A stretch of 64,000 bases of DNA from assembly GCA_963663005.2 (NCBI GenBank), contig CAXXHH010000014.1, forward strand, positions 124,001 to 188,000. The letters run 5' to 3'. Positions 35,688 through 44,779 of the stretch are shown piece after piece. Below the pieces are notes generated by a model. That model searched no databases, had not been told where the DNA came from, and saw nothing but the letters and a program-made list of their open reading frames with translations. The position numbers and the translations under genes are program-made. This DNA is from CAINVV01 sp963663005. Its GTDB lineage: Bacteria; Bacteroidota; Bacteroidia; Bacteroidales; Prolixibacteraceae. How positions within the stretch are numbered: the stretch's first letter is position 1; each line of letters begins with the position of its first letter.

Positions 35688-36932
35688 TTATTTATCACGG
35701 CACCAGTAGTTTAACTGGTTGATGAGTTGATATTTTTCAATTTGATTCTGAATCAGCAGATTTTTGGTAGTCAGCAAATTGGTCATGGCGATGATGTATT
35801 CGGTCACGCTGACCTCTCCCGACTCCAGCAGTTTATGGTTGGCATCAACCAGCGCCCTGGAATAGTTAACCTGCCTGCCGATCTTTCCTGCCAATTTTTG
35901 ATTGTCGGAAAGCTGAATGGCCAACTGACTGATCTGCTGACTATACTGTTTCCGAAAGAATTCGCGATAATATTGTCTGGTCTGCTCGGACAGCGCAATC
36001 TGGTCGTGTTGCATTTTTCTTTGACGACCGTCATAAATCGGGATTGAGAGGTTCAGTCCGACATTCGGTCCGAAATTTTTCCAGGGTTGATATACCAGCG
36101 AGGAGTTAAAACCTGCTTCTCCGAATAGATTCAATTTTGGTTGATAAGAAATATCAATCTGTTTGTCGCCAATGACAAGATTGAGGCTGTCGGTCACAAA
36201 TTGCTGATAAAACAGTGAATTTTGTAACTCCGGAAGTTTCTCAAGTTTCAGGGAAGGATCCGCCAAAGACTCCGTCGTGGTATCCGCAATCCCGCATAAA
36301 TAATTCAGGCTCCGGTAGCTATTTTTATATTGACTGACAATTTGACTAAGTTGCAGATCCTGTTGCTGCATAATTACCATGAAAGTCAGGTACTCGGTTT
36401 GCTTGTATATTCCGGCAGCCGTCAGTTTCTTAAATAGCAACTCCTCGCTCCTCAGAAGCTCCATCCCCTCGCCGAGAAATTTAACCTGCTGCAACAATCC
36501 AAAAACAGTAATATATTGATCAACAACATTTTTCCGAAGTTCCTGCTCAGTGATCTTGGCTGGATTCTGAATTGATGTTTTCTGAAGCTCTAATGTTTGA
36601 AGTTGGTTCTGCAGATTCTTCTTGCTGATAATTCCCTTCGTAACAGAAATATTGCCATTGATATTGGCGCCATTTGTAATGGCATCATCCTGACCAAACC
36701 CCTTAATAACTGGTGCATAACTATCATTGCTGTAAGCATTTACCTGAGGTCCCAATCCTGCCCGGAGACGAAGACTGTCAATTTTGTTGGACTGCAGTCT
36801 GTTCTGGTAATCTTTCAACAAGGGCGAGTTCTGAAAAGCCAGGTTAACAAAGTAGTCAAGATTCCTTTCCTGAGCGATTCCGTATTGGACAGCAAGACTT
36901 AAGAAAAGCGTCGTAAGTATTGATCTCACCAT
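35688..36932 (-). CDS. TolC-family outer-membrane efflux channel
   Basis: A 414-residue channel with signal peptide ending in QYGIAQ. It has the long-helix pattern of two OEP repeats (LAFQNSPLLKDYQNRLQSNKIDSLRLRAGLGPQVNAYS; later LFGEAGFNSSLVYQPWKNFGPNVGLNLSIPIYDGRQRKMQHDQ, the usual GLNLSIPIYDG motif). It is the first gene of the pump operon tolC-adaptor-RND-regulator-kinase. Confidence 0.92.
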   Translation of the reverse strand: MVRSILTTLFLSLAVQYGIAQERNLDYFVNLAFQNSPLLKDYQNRLQSNKIDSLRLRAGLGPQVNAYSNDSYAPVIKGFGQDDAITNGANINGNISVTKGIISKKNLQNQLQTLELQKTSIQNPAKITEQELRKNVVDQYITVFGLLQQVKFLGEGMELLRSEELLFKKLTAAGIYKQTEYLTFMVIMQQQDLQLSQIVSQYKNSYRSLNYLCGIADTTTESLADPSLKLEKLPELQNSLFYQQFVTDSLNLVIGDKQIDISYQPKLNLFGEAGFNSSLVYQPWKNFGPNVGLNLSIPIYDGRQRKMQHDQIALSEQTRQYYREFFRKQYSQQISQLAIQLSDNQKLAGKIGRQVNYSRALVDANHKLLESGEVSVTEYIIAMTNLLTTKNLLIQNQIEKYQLINQLNYWCRDK

Positions 36933-37232
36933 TTATTCAGAAGGTATTTAGTAGACAAAACAGCGAAAACCGGGCTAAGCCCAATCTCACCAGTGGGTAT
37001 CACAATATTAATTAAAAATTTCGGTAGAACTGAAGTAAATCCTCAATCAAAATTCGACGTAGACCGCTCCCAATTCTAGCTGCGAAATTAGATGCGGAAT
37101 CTGTACAAACTTTGTATTTTTATGTTTATTTAGTCTTATTTAAAATTAATTGTTCATTTTGCAAACATTTTTTTTATTGGATCGTAAATCACACAAATAG
37201 GTTTAACGTAAAATTTCTTAAATTTTTAAGCC
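36933..37232. other. AT-rich divergent intergenic region
   Basis: A 300-base gap between the tolC operon (leftward) and the COG4315 lipoprotein gene (rightward). It should hold two promoters. I found no full TAnnTTTG match; a palindromic ACAAA-C-TTTGT lies at about 37107-37117, and the right third is almost pure AT. Confidence 0.5.
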
Positions 37233-38108
37233 ATGAAAAAAAATCACAAATTACTATCCCTCATCCTGTTACTTTTTACAGGATTAGCTCTAACACAATG
37301 TCAAAAATCAGAAATAGTTGATCCGTACTTAATTAAGCTTTCAGTATCTCCCACTTTAGGTAGTTATCTGACCGACAAGGATGGCAATACGCTATACTTT
37401 TTCTCGATGGATGCGAATGGAACGAACAATTGCACAGGAGGTTGTACCACAGCCTGGCCTGTTTTCAATGTGACCGGACTGACCGCACTAAGTGTTGTCC
37501 CTGGTTTGAATGTTGCAGATTTTGCGACGATAATGACGCCGAATGGAAATCAGGTAACTTACAAGGGATGGCCGTTATACTATTATGCTCCTGGCGGAGT
37601 GCGTGAAAAAGCGGCGACCACCAGCGGCGAGGGGGTCAATGGTGTTTGGTTTGTAGCAAAGCCGGATTATACTGTCATGCTGGCAAAAGCACAGTTAGTT
37701 GGGGCTGATGGAAAAAACTACGTTGTATCTGCAACGAATGTCTATTCCGAAGGAGTTGGACTTACAACCTATTTTACCGACATAGCAGGACGCACGCTTT
37801 ATGCATTTGCCAAAGACAGCGCCAATATCAATAAATACACCAAGGCAGATCTATCAAACAACGGAACCTGGCCAATTTATGAGACAGATAAAATAGTAGT
37901 ACCGTCAATTTTGGATAAAACCTTGTTTGGAAGTATTACGATTTATGGAAAAAAACAATTGACATACGTAGGATGGCCTATGTATTATTATGGGCCTGAT
38001 GCTGATGCCCTGGGAATGTTTAGGGGTAATAACAAGGGTGTAAGTGTTCCGAAACCAAACACATGGCCGGTCTTTTATCAAAATTTCCCTTTAGCACCGA
38101 AGAAGTAG
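37233..38108 (+). CDS. COG4315-type lipoprotein with secreted repeats (PF03640-like)
   Basis: A 291-residue lipoprotein: hydrophobic signal LLSLILLLFTGLALTQ followed by CQKSE, where the charged residues after Cys resemble a surface-export signal of Bacteroidota. It contains two secreted repeats. Each has a YLTDKDGNTLYFFSMD or YFTDIAGRTLYAFAKD strand, a WP(V/I)F-type element and a closing YKGWPLYYYAPGG or YVGWPMYYYGPDA. The family function is unknown. A terminator follows, so it is a single-gene unit. Confidence 0.85.
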   Translation: MKKNHKLLSLILLLFTGLALTQCQKSEIVDPYLIKLSVSPTLGSYLTDKDGNTLYFFSMDANGTNNCTGGCTTAWPVFNVTGLTALSVVPGLNVADFATIMTPNGNQVTYKGWPLYYYAPGGVREKAATTSGEGVNGVWFVAKPDYTVMLAKAQLVGADGKNYVVSATNVYSEGVGLTTYFTDIAGRTLYAFAKDSANINKYTKADLSNNGTWPIYETDKIVVPSILDKTLFGSITIYGKKQLTYVGWPMYYYGPDADALGMFRGNNKGVSVPKPNTWPVFYQNFPLAPKK

Positions 38109-38133
38109 ACTACTATTCTAATATCGTTAACAC

Positions 38134-38164
38134 GAGGAGGCTTGAATGGTCTCCTTTTTTTTTG
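38134..38164 (+). terminator. Terminator after the COG4315 lipoprotein gene
   Basis: Hairpin AGGAGG / (T)CTCCT with an 11-base loop followed by a run of ten T residues on the plus strand, 26 bases after the stop codon. Confidence 0.8.
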
Positions 38165-38226
38165 AAATCATTAAAATCCAAAATTTGTACAATATTGCAT
38201 TTTACTTTCGCTGAAAAAACTGTGAA

Positions 38227-40632
38227 ATGCGAAAATTGTGCTTTGTAGTATTGCTCTTGCTGGAGACTTTATTTCTGATCGGCCAGACCAAAAATACGGG
38301 AAAAATAACTGGAACAGTTGTCGAAAAAAGCAATGGATTTGCAATTGAATATGCAAATATTCAATTGTTCCTGCTGACAGAAAAAACGTTGGTGGAAGGA
38401 ACTATCTCCGACTCGAAGGGAAATTTTTCCATCCGAAATGTTCCGGCCGGGAACTACCGGTTGGCCGTCAGCTTCATCGGTTACGAAACCACAGAACTTT
38501 CAGAAATAAATATCACGAAAGAGCAGCCAGTATTTAACGTAGGTAAGATACTACTGGATGGTTCCTCTCAGGATTTGGGTGAGGTGGCCGTTATTGGTAA
38601 AAAATCGACTTACACCCAGACTATCGACAAGAAAGTATTTAGTGTTGGCGATGATTTGACCAGCAGCACAGGATCGGTAAGCGATCTGATGCAGAATATT
38701 CCTTCCCTGCAGGTCGATATGGAAGGCAATGTTTCGCTCCGCGGATCGGAAAATGTTCAGATACTTATTAATGGCAAACCATCGGCAATGATGGGCAAGA
38801 ACAGGGCTATGGTATTGCAGCAACTTCCTGCAAATTCGATTGAACGCGTGGAACTTATCACCAATCCATCCGCAAAGTACAAGCCGGATGGCACCGCAGG
38901 CATCATCAATCTAATTTTAAAAAAGGAACGCAAAGCGGGAGTAAACGGAACTTTGACCGCCAATACGGGGAACGAGGATCGCTATAATTCCAGTCTTGCC
39001 CTGAATTATAAAAAAGGGGCACTCAACTTATACGGCAATTATGGAATACGGCTGGATCGCCGCGACCGGTATTCAAAAGACAACCGGACAAAGACAGACC
39101 TTCAGACCGGACTAAAAAGCTATCTGTCGCAAGCCATTGAAAGCTATGCCAGACCCGTTTCGCATATTGCACAAGCAGGCTTGGAGTGGGAAATCAATGA
39201 TAAAAACAGCATTGAGGCATCTGCAAACTATAACCATATGCAATTTGTCAGAAAGGAGTACACAGCCACAAAAAACAGCGACAATACTTTCTCGCTAACC
39301 GAAAACTATGATCGCTCACGGTATGATCCTGAGTATGAAAAAGAGTTGGAGATGGCAGCCAAGTACACTCGGAAAATTGGTAAAGACCAGGAGTTCACAC
39401 TTGACTTTACTCACAATGCGCAAAGGGAACAGGAGGATAATAAGTTTACGAATACCTATCTGATACCGGTCCGACCTGATTCAAAGGACAATACGCTGAT
39501 CTGGCAGGCAAATACGCAAAATATAGTACGAACCAATTACTTGAAACCCCTGCCAGGGAAAGGCTCACAACTTGAATTTGGCTATGAGATGGAGGCAAAC
39601 AAGGTTGACATGAATTTTAAGGCGGAAAATTTGGTGGGTCAAAACTGGATTCCTGACAAAAATAAAAGCAACCAGTTTCTGCTAAACCAGACAATTCATT
39701 CGTTTTATTTAACCGACAAACAGACAATTGGAAAATTTGGCCTGATGGCGGGATTACGAAGCGAACAATCATTGCTCAACTCCCATTTGGTTACATTGGA
39801 CAGCATCGTTCCAAACAACTATTTTTCGCTCTATCCGACGCTGCACACTTCGTTTAATATCACCGATAACCACCAGTTACAGCTTAATTACAGCAAGAGG
39901 ATCAATCGGCCGGAAGGCGACGATCTCAACCCCTTCCCGGAATACCGTGACCCATACAACATCAAGGCCGGAAACCCGAAACTGCGTCCGGAGCAGATTC
40001 ATTCCATCGAGGCGAGTTACCTCTACCATAGTGGCGCCAACACTTACTCGGCCACTATTTACTATCGGTATGCCTACAATAAGATGACAGAAATTACCAG
40101 ATTTCTGAACGATACAATCCTTTTAACTACCAAGGAAAATCTTTCATCGAGCAGTGCAACCGGAATGGAAGGCATCGTTAGCAGACAGTTGGGGAAGTTC
40201 GCAGTCGTGAATTTAAACTTCAACGGTTACTTAAATAAATTGGATGCCTCAAATCTGGGGTATAGCAGTTCAAAAACATCATTTTCCTGGAGCACAAACC
40301 TGAATTCGAACTTCAACATCAGCAAATTGATGATGTTGCAGGTCAACATTCGATATAATTCGAGCATTTTAACGGCGCAAGGAGAGCGGCAACCAACCTT
40401 TATTGTCAACTCCGGGGCACGCTATGAGCTATTCAAACGAAGAGCCTCGCTACTGCTTACCGTTTCCGATCTGTTTGATTCATTTCGGAGCAGAACCATC
40501 GTTAATACGCCAGAGCTGCATCAGGAAATTGAAAGCCGTCGCGCACCCAGAACAATGTATCTTGGATTCGTGTACCACTTTGGAAGTAATACGAAGAATG
40601 GCAAAGAGTCTCAGTTAAAATTCGAGGAGTGA
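38227..40632 (+). CDS. Outer-membrane beta-barrel family protein with carboxypeptidase-regulatory domain
   Basis: An 801-residue TonB-receptor-like barrel (OMP_b-brl_3 type). The signal peptide is LCFVVLLLLETLFLIGQ. A CarboxypepD_reg-like domain covers about residues 25-110 (ITGTVVEKSNGFAIEYANIQLF). The plug follows with MQNIPSLQVDMEGNVSLRGSENVQILINGKPS and IERVELITNPSAKYKPDGTAGIINLILKK. The barrel ends in MYLGFVYHFG with a short polar tail. This group lacks a clear TonB box and its cargo is unknown. Confidence 0.88.
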   Translation: MRKLCFVVLLLLETLFLIGQTKNTGKITGTVVEKSNGFAIEYANIQLFLLTEKTLVEGTISDSKGNFSIRNVPAGNYRLAVSFIGYETTELSEINITKEQPVFNVGKILLDGSSQDLGEVAVIGKKSTYTQTIDKKVFSVGDDLTSSTGSVSDLMQNIPSLQVDMEGNVSLRGSENVQILINGKPSAMMGKNRAMVLQQLPANSIERVELITNPSAKYKPDGTAGIINLILKKERKAGVNGTLTANTGNEDRYNSSLALNYKKGALNLYGNYGIRLDRRDRYSKDNRTKTDLQTGLKSYLSQAIESYARPVSHIAQAGLEWEINDKNSIEASANYNHMQFVRKEYTATKNSDNTFSLTENYDRSRYDPEYEKELEMAAKYTRKIGKDQEFTLDFTHNAQREQEDNKFTNTYLIPVRPDSKDNTLIWQANTQNIVRTNYLKPLPGKGSQLEFGYEMEANKVDMNFKAENLVGQNWIPDKNKSNQFLLNQTIHSFYLTDKQTIGKFGLMAGLRSEQSLLNSHLVTLDSIVPNNYFSLYPTLHTSFNITDNHQLQLNYSKRINRPEGDDLNPFPEYRDPYNIKAGNPKLRPEQIHSIEASYLYHSGANTYSATIYYRYAYNKMTEITRFLNDTILLTTKENLSSSSATGMEGIVSRQLGKFAVVNLNFNGYLNKLDASNLGYSSSKTSFSWSTNLNSNFNISKLMMLQVNIRYNSSILTAQGERQPTFIVNSGARYELFKRRASLLLTVSDLFDSFRSRTIVNTPELHQEIESRRAPRTMYLGFVYHFGSNTKNGKESQLKFEE

Positions 40633-40750
40633 TATTATGGCGCTTTAAGTTTTACTTATATTTGTCCCGGCATTTGGTAACTGTTTGAATTTGGAAATTC
40701 AATATGCTGTAGGCATCAAATCTGGGGAGAAAGCAAATTGTGGGGAGCCC

Positions 40751-40830
40751 ATTTCGTCCCATCCGGGACGAAATAATCATAATTTGTCGATTTTCTACCT
40801 ACATAAAATCCCTAACGGGATTACGAAATG
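40751..40830. repeat. Pair of REP-like palindromes (ATTTCGTCCC... and AATCCC-TAAC-GGGATT)
   Basis: 40751-40774 is a perfect palindrome with 10 bp arms ATTTCGTCCC / GGGACGAAAT and a 4-base loop. At 40807-40822 a second, AATCCC-TAAC-GGGATT, follows, then TACGAAATG repeats part of the first. Together with the TTTTCTACCTACATAAAAT spacer this has the look of the dispersed extragenic elements of Bacteroidota. The remainder of 40633-40902 shows no gene. Confidence 0.7.
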
Positions 40831-40902
40831 TAATTTTAAACAGTCTCTCAGTAATCCAACAAGAAACGGTTCAAAATAAGTAAGACTTCAAGAGACATTT
40901 AA

Positions 40903-41754
40903 ATGCGCTTATTCCAAAGAATTTTATCGGTGGAGACCCCTTGGCACTTTTTTTACTCGTCTTGTTTGGGTGCGGATCTGTAGCAGTATCCGTTCTCTTC
41001 AATGGGTTTCAATGGGAATTTTTTCAGATCGCAATTGTCTGGGGCAATCGGGTGTCCACCCTTGCAATTTATCTTACCCGACATTTTATCCTGCGCACAC
41101 CTGAAATCCGGCAGTAAGTTTTGGCAATGGTTTATCGGAGGAAGAATGAATGCCCGCAAAACTACCTGCCTACCTTTTTAGCCCAAAATCTCAGGAGCTA
41201 TCTTAGCCGGGTTTAGTTGTCTATTTTGCTTATGGGTCCCGTCTATTTCTGCGTTTTGAAAGTGCCCATGGAATTGTGCGTGGTACGCCCGAATCGATTC
41301 AGACTGCAAAAAATGTTTGGCGAATATTATTCAATATCAGGGAATCCGGCAATAGTCTCGATGCCACTTGCCATTGGGGCTGAGCTGTTTTGGCACCTTT
41401 TTTGCTCGTACTAATGATTTTTTGCTTTGACGGAAGGATGCAATGTTGGTCGCCCGAACAACGAGTTGGCTCCGCTATTTATTGGCTTGGACAGTCAGTT
41501 CAATTATCTGCCTCATTTCTCCTTTAACGCAGGGCAGGATTAAAATCCGGCGCGGGGATTTTTGGTCCCCCGGATGGTTGCGTGGATTTTTCGGTTGGGG
41601 AGATGCGGCTTTCCCTGATCGAACCGGTGGATTTTTTTCTGGTGTATATTCTGGGACCAGTGGTCGGTGGAATCCTGGCGTCCCCTGTTTTTTCGTATAC
41701 CTGTTGGAGCCTGCCATGAAGAAAATCTTCGCCGCAGTGCAATTGCGCAGATGA
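40903..41754 (+). pseudogene. MIP/aquaporin-family channel gene, frame-broken by many +1 bases
   Basis: Reading the plus strand with frame shifts gives a complete MIP protein: an N-terminal LGTFLLVLFGCGSVAVSVLFNGF, the first half-helix CAHLNPAVSFAMV near 41095-41130, then GNPAIVSMPLAIGAELFGTFLL, FALTEGCNVGRPNNELAPLFIGL, the second half-helix FNPARDFGPRMVAW near 41535-41585, and FFLVYILGPVVGGILASPVF. Each shift is repaired by dropping one base from a run, for example in GTTTTGG, CCTTTTTTGC, GATTAAAATCC and TCCCCCGG. Both NPA motifs come back. Such channels pass water, glycerol or small neutral solutes. The breaks may be sequencing artefacts. Confidence 0.75.
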
Positions 41755-41781
41755 AAAAAAATTCAACACGATAATATAAAA

Positions 41782-42925
41782 ATGAAGTCAACACGTCCTA
41801 ATATTGATTGGTGGATTTCTTGGTTCCGGGAAAAACCACAATGCTGTGGGAAGCTGCCCGACGGATCATGGGAAAACCGGTCAGCGGATCGGGCTTATAA
41901 CAAAACGATCAGGCACCCGATCTGGTTGACACGACTATCCTGCTGCACAATAACGTAAAAAGTTGCGGAGGTGAGCGGCAGTTTGTTTCTGCTGCAATTT
42001 TTAACGGACTAATCGATGCAATGCAGCAAATGCGAAAAGGAAGCAGATGCAGACGTTATTATAGCTGAAACCTGTTGGTAGCTGTACCGACCTGTCGGCA
42101 AACCATTTTTACAGCCACTTAAGCAACAATTAACAGGTGAAACTGTTTGATTAGTCCGCTATCGGTGATGGCCGACCCGGATCGCCTTCTTGATATTATA
42201 AATGGAGGAACGGCCCGGACTGCATCCCAGTGCTGCTTACATTTTTCCTGAAGCAGCTCGAGGAGAGCGACATCATTCTTGTCAGTAAAAACGGATCTGC
42301 TCGAATCAGGTGCGCTAGACCTTCTTAAAGAAAAAAGTAAGCCACTTTTTTCCCAAAATCGGAGGTGATGACAATAAGCGCAGTGACAGGTGAAGGAGTG
42401 GGCAGAATGGCTAAAATGAAGTGCTAAGCCGAACAGGACGCCGGTAAAACATCTGGTGGAAGTGGATTACGACAGGTATGCCGAAGGTGAAAGCCGTTTT
42501 TGGGGTGGCTAAAATACGAAAAATAGAGTTTAAATGGCGGACAATACTGACTGGGATCTCTTTTGCGCGGGACACTCCTGGCCGATCTGAGTCAACAATT
42601 TTGACAAAGACAAGTCGTCTGTGGGTCATGTTAAATTCGTCCTCGAATCGGGTGAGAATTTTCCTGACAGGAAACCTTACGGGGAATGTTTGACACACTC
42701 AATTTTCAGGGGATTTGCCGGAAGAAAGCAATAGGGCGCAAACTGACCTTGAATGCCCGGGTTGAAAATGGACACCTGAGAAGCTTGAAAAAAAATTATC
42801 CGGGATACACTGAATTCCAATACGAAAAGGGGAAATCTCTCCGCAAGCATTATTACCTTACGATCGTTGAGTCCGGGAAGACCCCGCACCTACCTTCCGG
42901 TTTCGACCGCGTTATCACAAATTGA
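41782..42925 (+). pseudogene. COG0523/CobW-like GTPase gene, frame-broken by many +1 bases
   Basis: The start MKSTRPN is 27 bases after the MIP reading. Corrected frames give the P-loop GFLGSGKTTMLWEAARRI (about 41815-41870), LITNDQAPDLVDTTILL, the Cys motif GSCFCCNFNGLIDAM (about 41972-42020), DADVIIAEPVGSCTDLSATILQPL, SVMADPDRLLDIINGG and a lysine-aspartate switch region KTDLLESGALDLL. A C-terminal domain follows with DYDRYAEGE and HVKFVLESGE. COG0523 proteins are metal chaperone GTPases. Shifts are again mostly extra bases in runs. Confidence 0.75.
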
Positions 42926-42996
42926 CGGCTCCCTAATAGAGCAGATATTCGTAGAGCTAAAACAGTTAAGAAACCAACACAAAAGGTGGCTTTCAT

Positions 42997-43368
42997 TCAG
43001 TGGGGATAGGCAATTTTATGTTGGCGTAAAAAACGAAAGTTTTATCCCAGTAACCGCGTTGAAAACTTTATTTTTCCCGTCTATCACATGAAAAAAATCC
43101 ACAAACCTCTTAGTCCCCAGCGGATCTTTTCCATTCCAGGATAGCCCCACTCTCCGTCCTGAAAGATATTTTTCGACAATGCAAAACCATTTTTAGCGGC
43201 AGCAAATTCCTTTTTGGAACATCTTTTCGAATTGCATCCTTTCCCGCAATAGGTTTCATTGGGCACCTGATAGTTAACAGCATCTTCATGGTAAAGATCT
43301 GCCAATCCATTGGCATCCGCCAGATTAAAAAGTTCTACAAACGCTGCAATCGTTTCTGCTGGTTTCAT
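42997..43368 (-). pseudogene. SnoaL/NTF2-like small protein gene, frame-broken by many +1 bases
   Basis: On the minus strand the first 40 codons are clean (MKPAETIAAFVELFNLADAN, then LYHEDAVNYQVPNE). After that, dropping about sixteen single bases from runs restores AGKDAIRKMFQKEFAAAK, FQDGEWAILEWKDPLGLRG, CGFFHVIDGKIKFQRGYWDK and a C-terminal stop near 42997. This is a typical NTF2-like/SnoaL fold enzyme or carrier of about 110 residues. The clean 5' part and the dense errors after about 43255 mark the right edge of the damaged stretch. Confidence 0.75.
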
Positions 43369-43511
43369 GGTATTCTGATATGCAGTTTAAATGATTTATA
43401 TTTTACTCGTACCTCAGCGCCTTTGTCTGATTAAGAATTGCTCCTTTTCAACTAATGATCCCAGCACTATGCTCCGAGTCGACAAGTCAAATTTTATAAG
43501 GAACTTCGCAA

Positions 43512-44681
43512 TCAGTAGGTTAAACCGAGCTGCCAGAGTGGTATCGTGTTCAAATATCCCAATTCAATGTCGTCTTTTACGACAAAAGCCTTATCAATAC
43601 CTTGGATTTGCTTCAATCCTTTATTTTTTCCGCCTACTTCAAACGTATAATCACCAATCTGAAAATCTGCCACAGGGGATACTACTACGTCATACTTTAC
43701 CCTAAGCTGATTCAGAAAAAACGTTTCTCTTATGTTTCCGGTATTTGAATTTTCGTTTGCTAAACTGTAAATCAAATTAGTATTGTCAAGATAAATTTTA
43801 TCCACCTTCCCCAGCCCCCTTATTCCTCCGGTAGAATTCCGCAGTTGGGCTATCATTCCGGCTTCTTCAATAAACAGGCAATAATCAGTTATGTTGTTCC
43901 GGCTGGCGGAAAGTACAGTTGCGATACTTGACATATTGGGCTTAAACGGCACACTTTTAGCAATAATGGCCAGCAATTGTTTCAATTTTCGGCCAGTGGA
44001 GACATTCATGCCTGCATACAACGGAATATCTGTCTCCAAAGTTTGATTAACAATCTGTTGTAACTTCAGATCAAAGCCTTCCTCCGATGCAAAAGGATAA
44101 TACCCTCTTTTCAGATAATCTTCAAAAAGAGGCAATGGATGTTTTACTTCGGGAAGTTCGGCTTTATGACTCAGAATTTCTTCCAAAGAATATGGCTGGA
44201 CGGTTACTTGATGAAACAATTGCAAATACTCCCGAAAGGACAAACCTTGCATATTATACATTACAGCTCTGCGACTTAAATCGGAGGCACCTTTTTTGAT
44301 ATCCAACACCGAAGAACCTGTAAACACGACATTAAGTTCGGGATGATAATCATACATCAGTTTTAGTTCCTTGGCCCAGTCCTTGTATTTATGTATTTCA
44401 TCAATAAACAGATATTTCCCCCCACGCTTTACGAAGTCACCAGCTAAATCGACCAGCCTATTGTCTGCAAAATAAAAATCCTCCGCGGTCAAATATAGTG
44501 TCTCATCAGGATTCAGGTTCTTTTTGATATGCTGTAAAACCAGCGTGGTTTTTCCAACTCCACGTGGCCCCGTTAGTCCGATCATACGATTTTTCCAGTT
44601 CATTTCGGCATAAATGTAACGGAAGAAACCTTTGTCCGTCTCTCTTAGAAGCTTCTGAAACTGTTCAAATAATTTGTCCAT
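43512..44681 (-). CDS. DUF4143-type AAA ATPase
   Basis: A 389-residue P-loop ATPase of the archaeal/Bacteroidota AAA+DUF4143 type. Walker A GPRGVGKTT is at residues 38-46, Walker B LFIDEIHKYKDW at 91-102 and the sensor VVFTGSSVLDIKKGASDLSRRAVMY follows. The C-terminal DUF4143 part carries FLNQLRVKYDVVVSPVADFQIGDYTFEVGGKNKG, which resembles a degenerate PD-(D/E)xK nuclease core. The function of the family is not established. A palindrome array lies just before its start, suggesting tight control. Confidence 0.85.
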   Translation of the reverse strand: MDKLFEQFQKLLRETDKGFFRYIYAEMNWKNRMIGLTGPRGVGKTTLVLQHIKKNLNPDETLYLTAEDFYFADNRLVDLAGDFVKRGGKYLFIDEIHKYKDWAKELKLMYDYHPELNVVFTGSSVLDIKKGASDLSRRAVMYNMQGLSFREYLQLFHQVTVQPYSLEEILSHKAELPEVKHPLPLFEDYLKRGYYPFASEEGFDLKLQQIVNQTLETDIPLYAGMNVSTGRKLKQLLAIIAKSVPFKPNMSSIATVLSASRNNITDYCLFIEEAGMIAQLRNSTGGIRGLGKVDKIYLDNTNLIYSLANENSNTGNIRETFFLNQLRVKYDVVVSPVADFQIGDYTFEVGGKNKGLKQIQGIDKAFVVKDDIELGYLNTIPLWQLGLTY

Positions 44682-44708
44682 CGCAGTTTATTTTCTGCAA
44701 AGATAATA

Positions 44709-44763
44709 AATATGCACTACAATAGTGCATATTTTAATAATAATTGCACTGTTTGAGTGCGAT
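44709..44763. promoter_or_regulatory. TGCACT half-site palindrome array upstream of the ATPase
   Basis: 44709-44733 is a perfect palindrome with 11 bp arms AATATGCACTA / TAGTGCATATT and a 3-base loop. At 44743-44763 a second inverted repeat, ATTGCACT-N5-AGTGCGAT, has the same TGCACT/AGTGC half-sites. The array starts 28 bases before the ATPase ATG on the minus strand and ends 17 bases from the AraC gene stop. It looks like a dimeric repressor operator, possibly autoregulatory; AT-rich surroundings fit a promoter. Confidence 0.6.
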
Positions 44764-44779
44764 TTTTGATTTTATTAGC

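Noticed and set aside
40903..42925. Programmed frameshifting in the MIP and GTPase genes
   Set aside because: There are far too many shifts, at ordinary homopolymers of different bases, and in three unrelated genes including one on the other strand.
40903..43368. Remnant of a transposon or prophage
   Set aside because: No transposase, integrase or terminal repeats are readable; after frame repair the content is a channel, a GTPase and a SnoaL-like protein.
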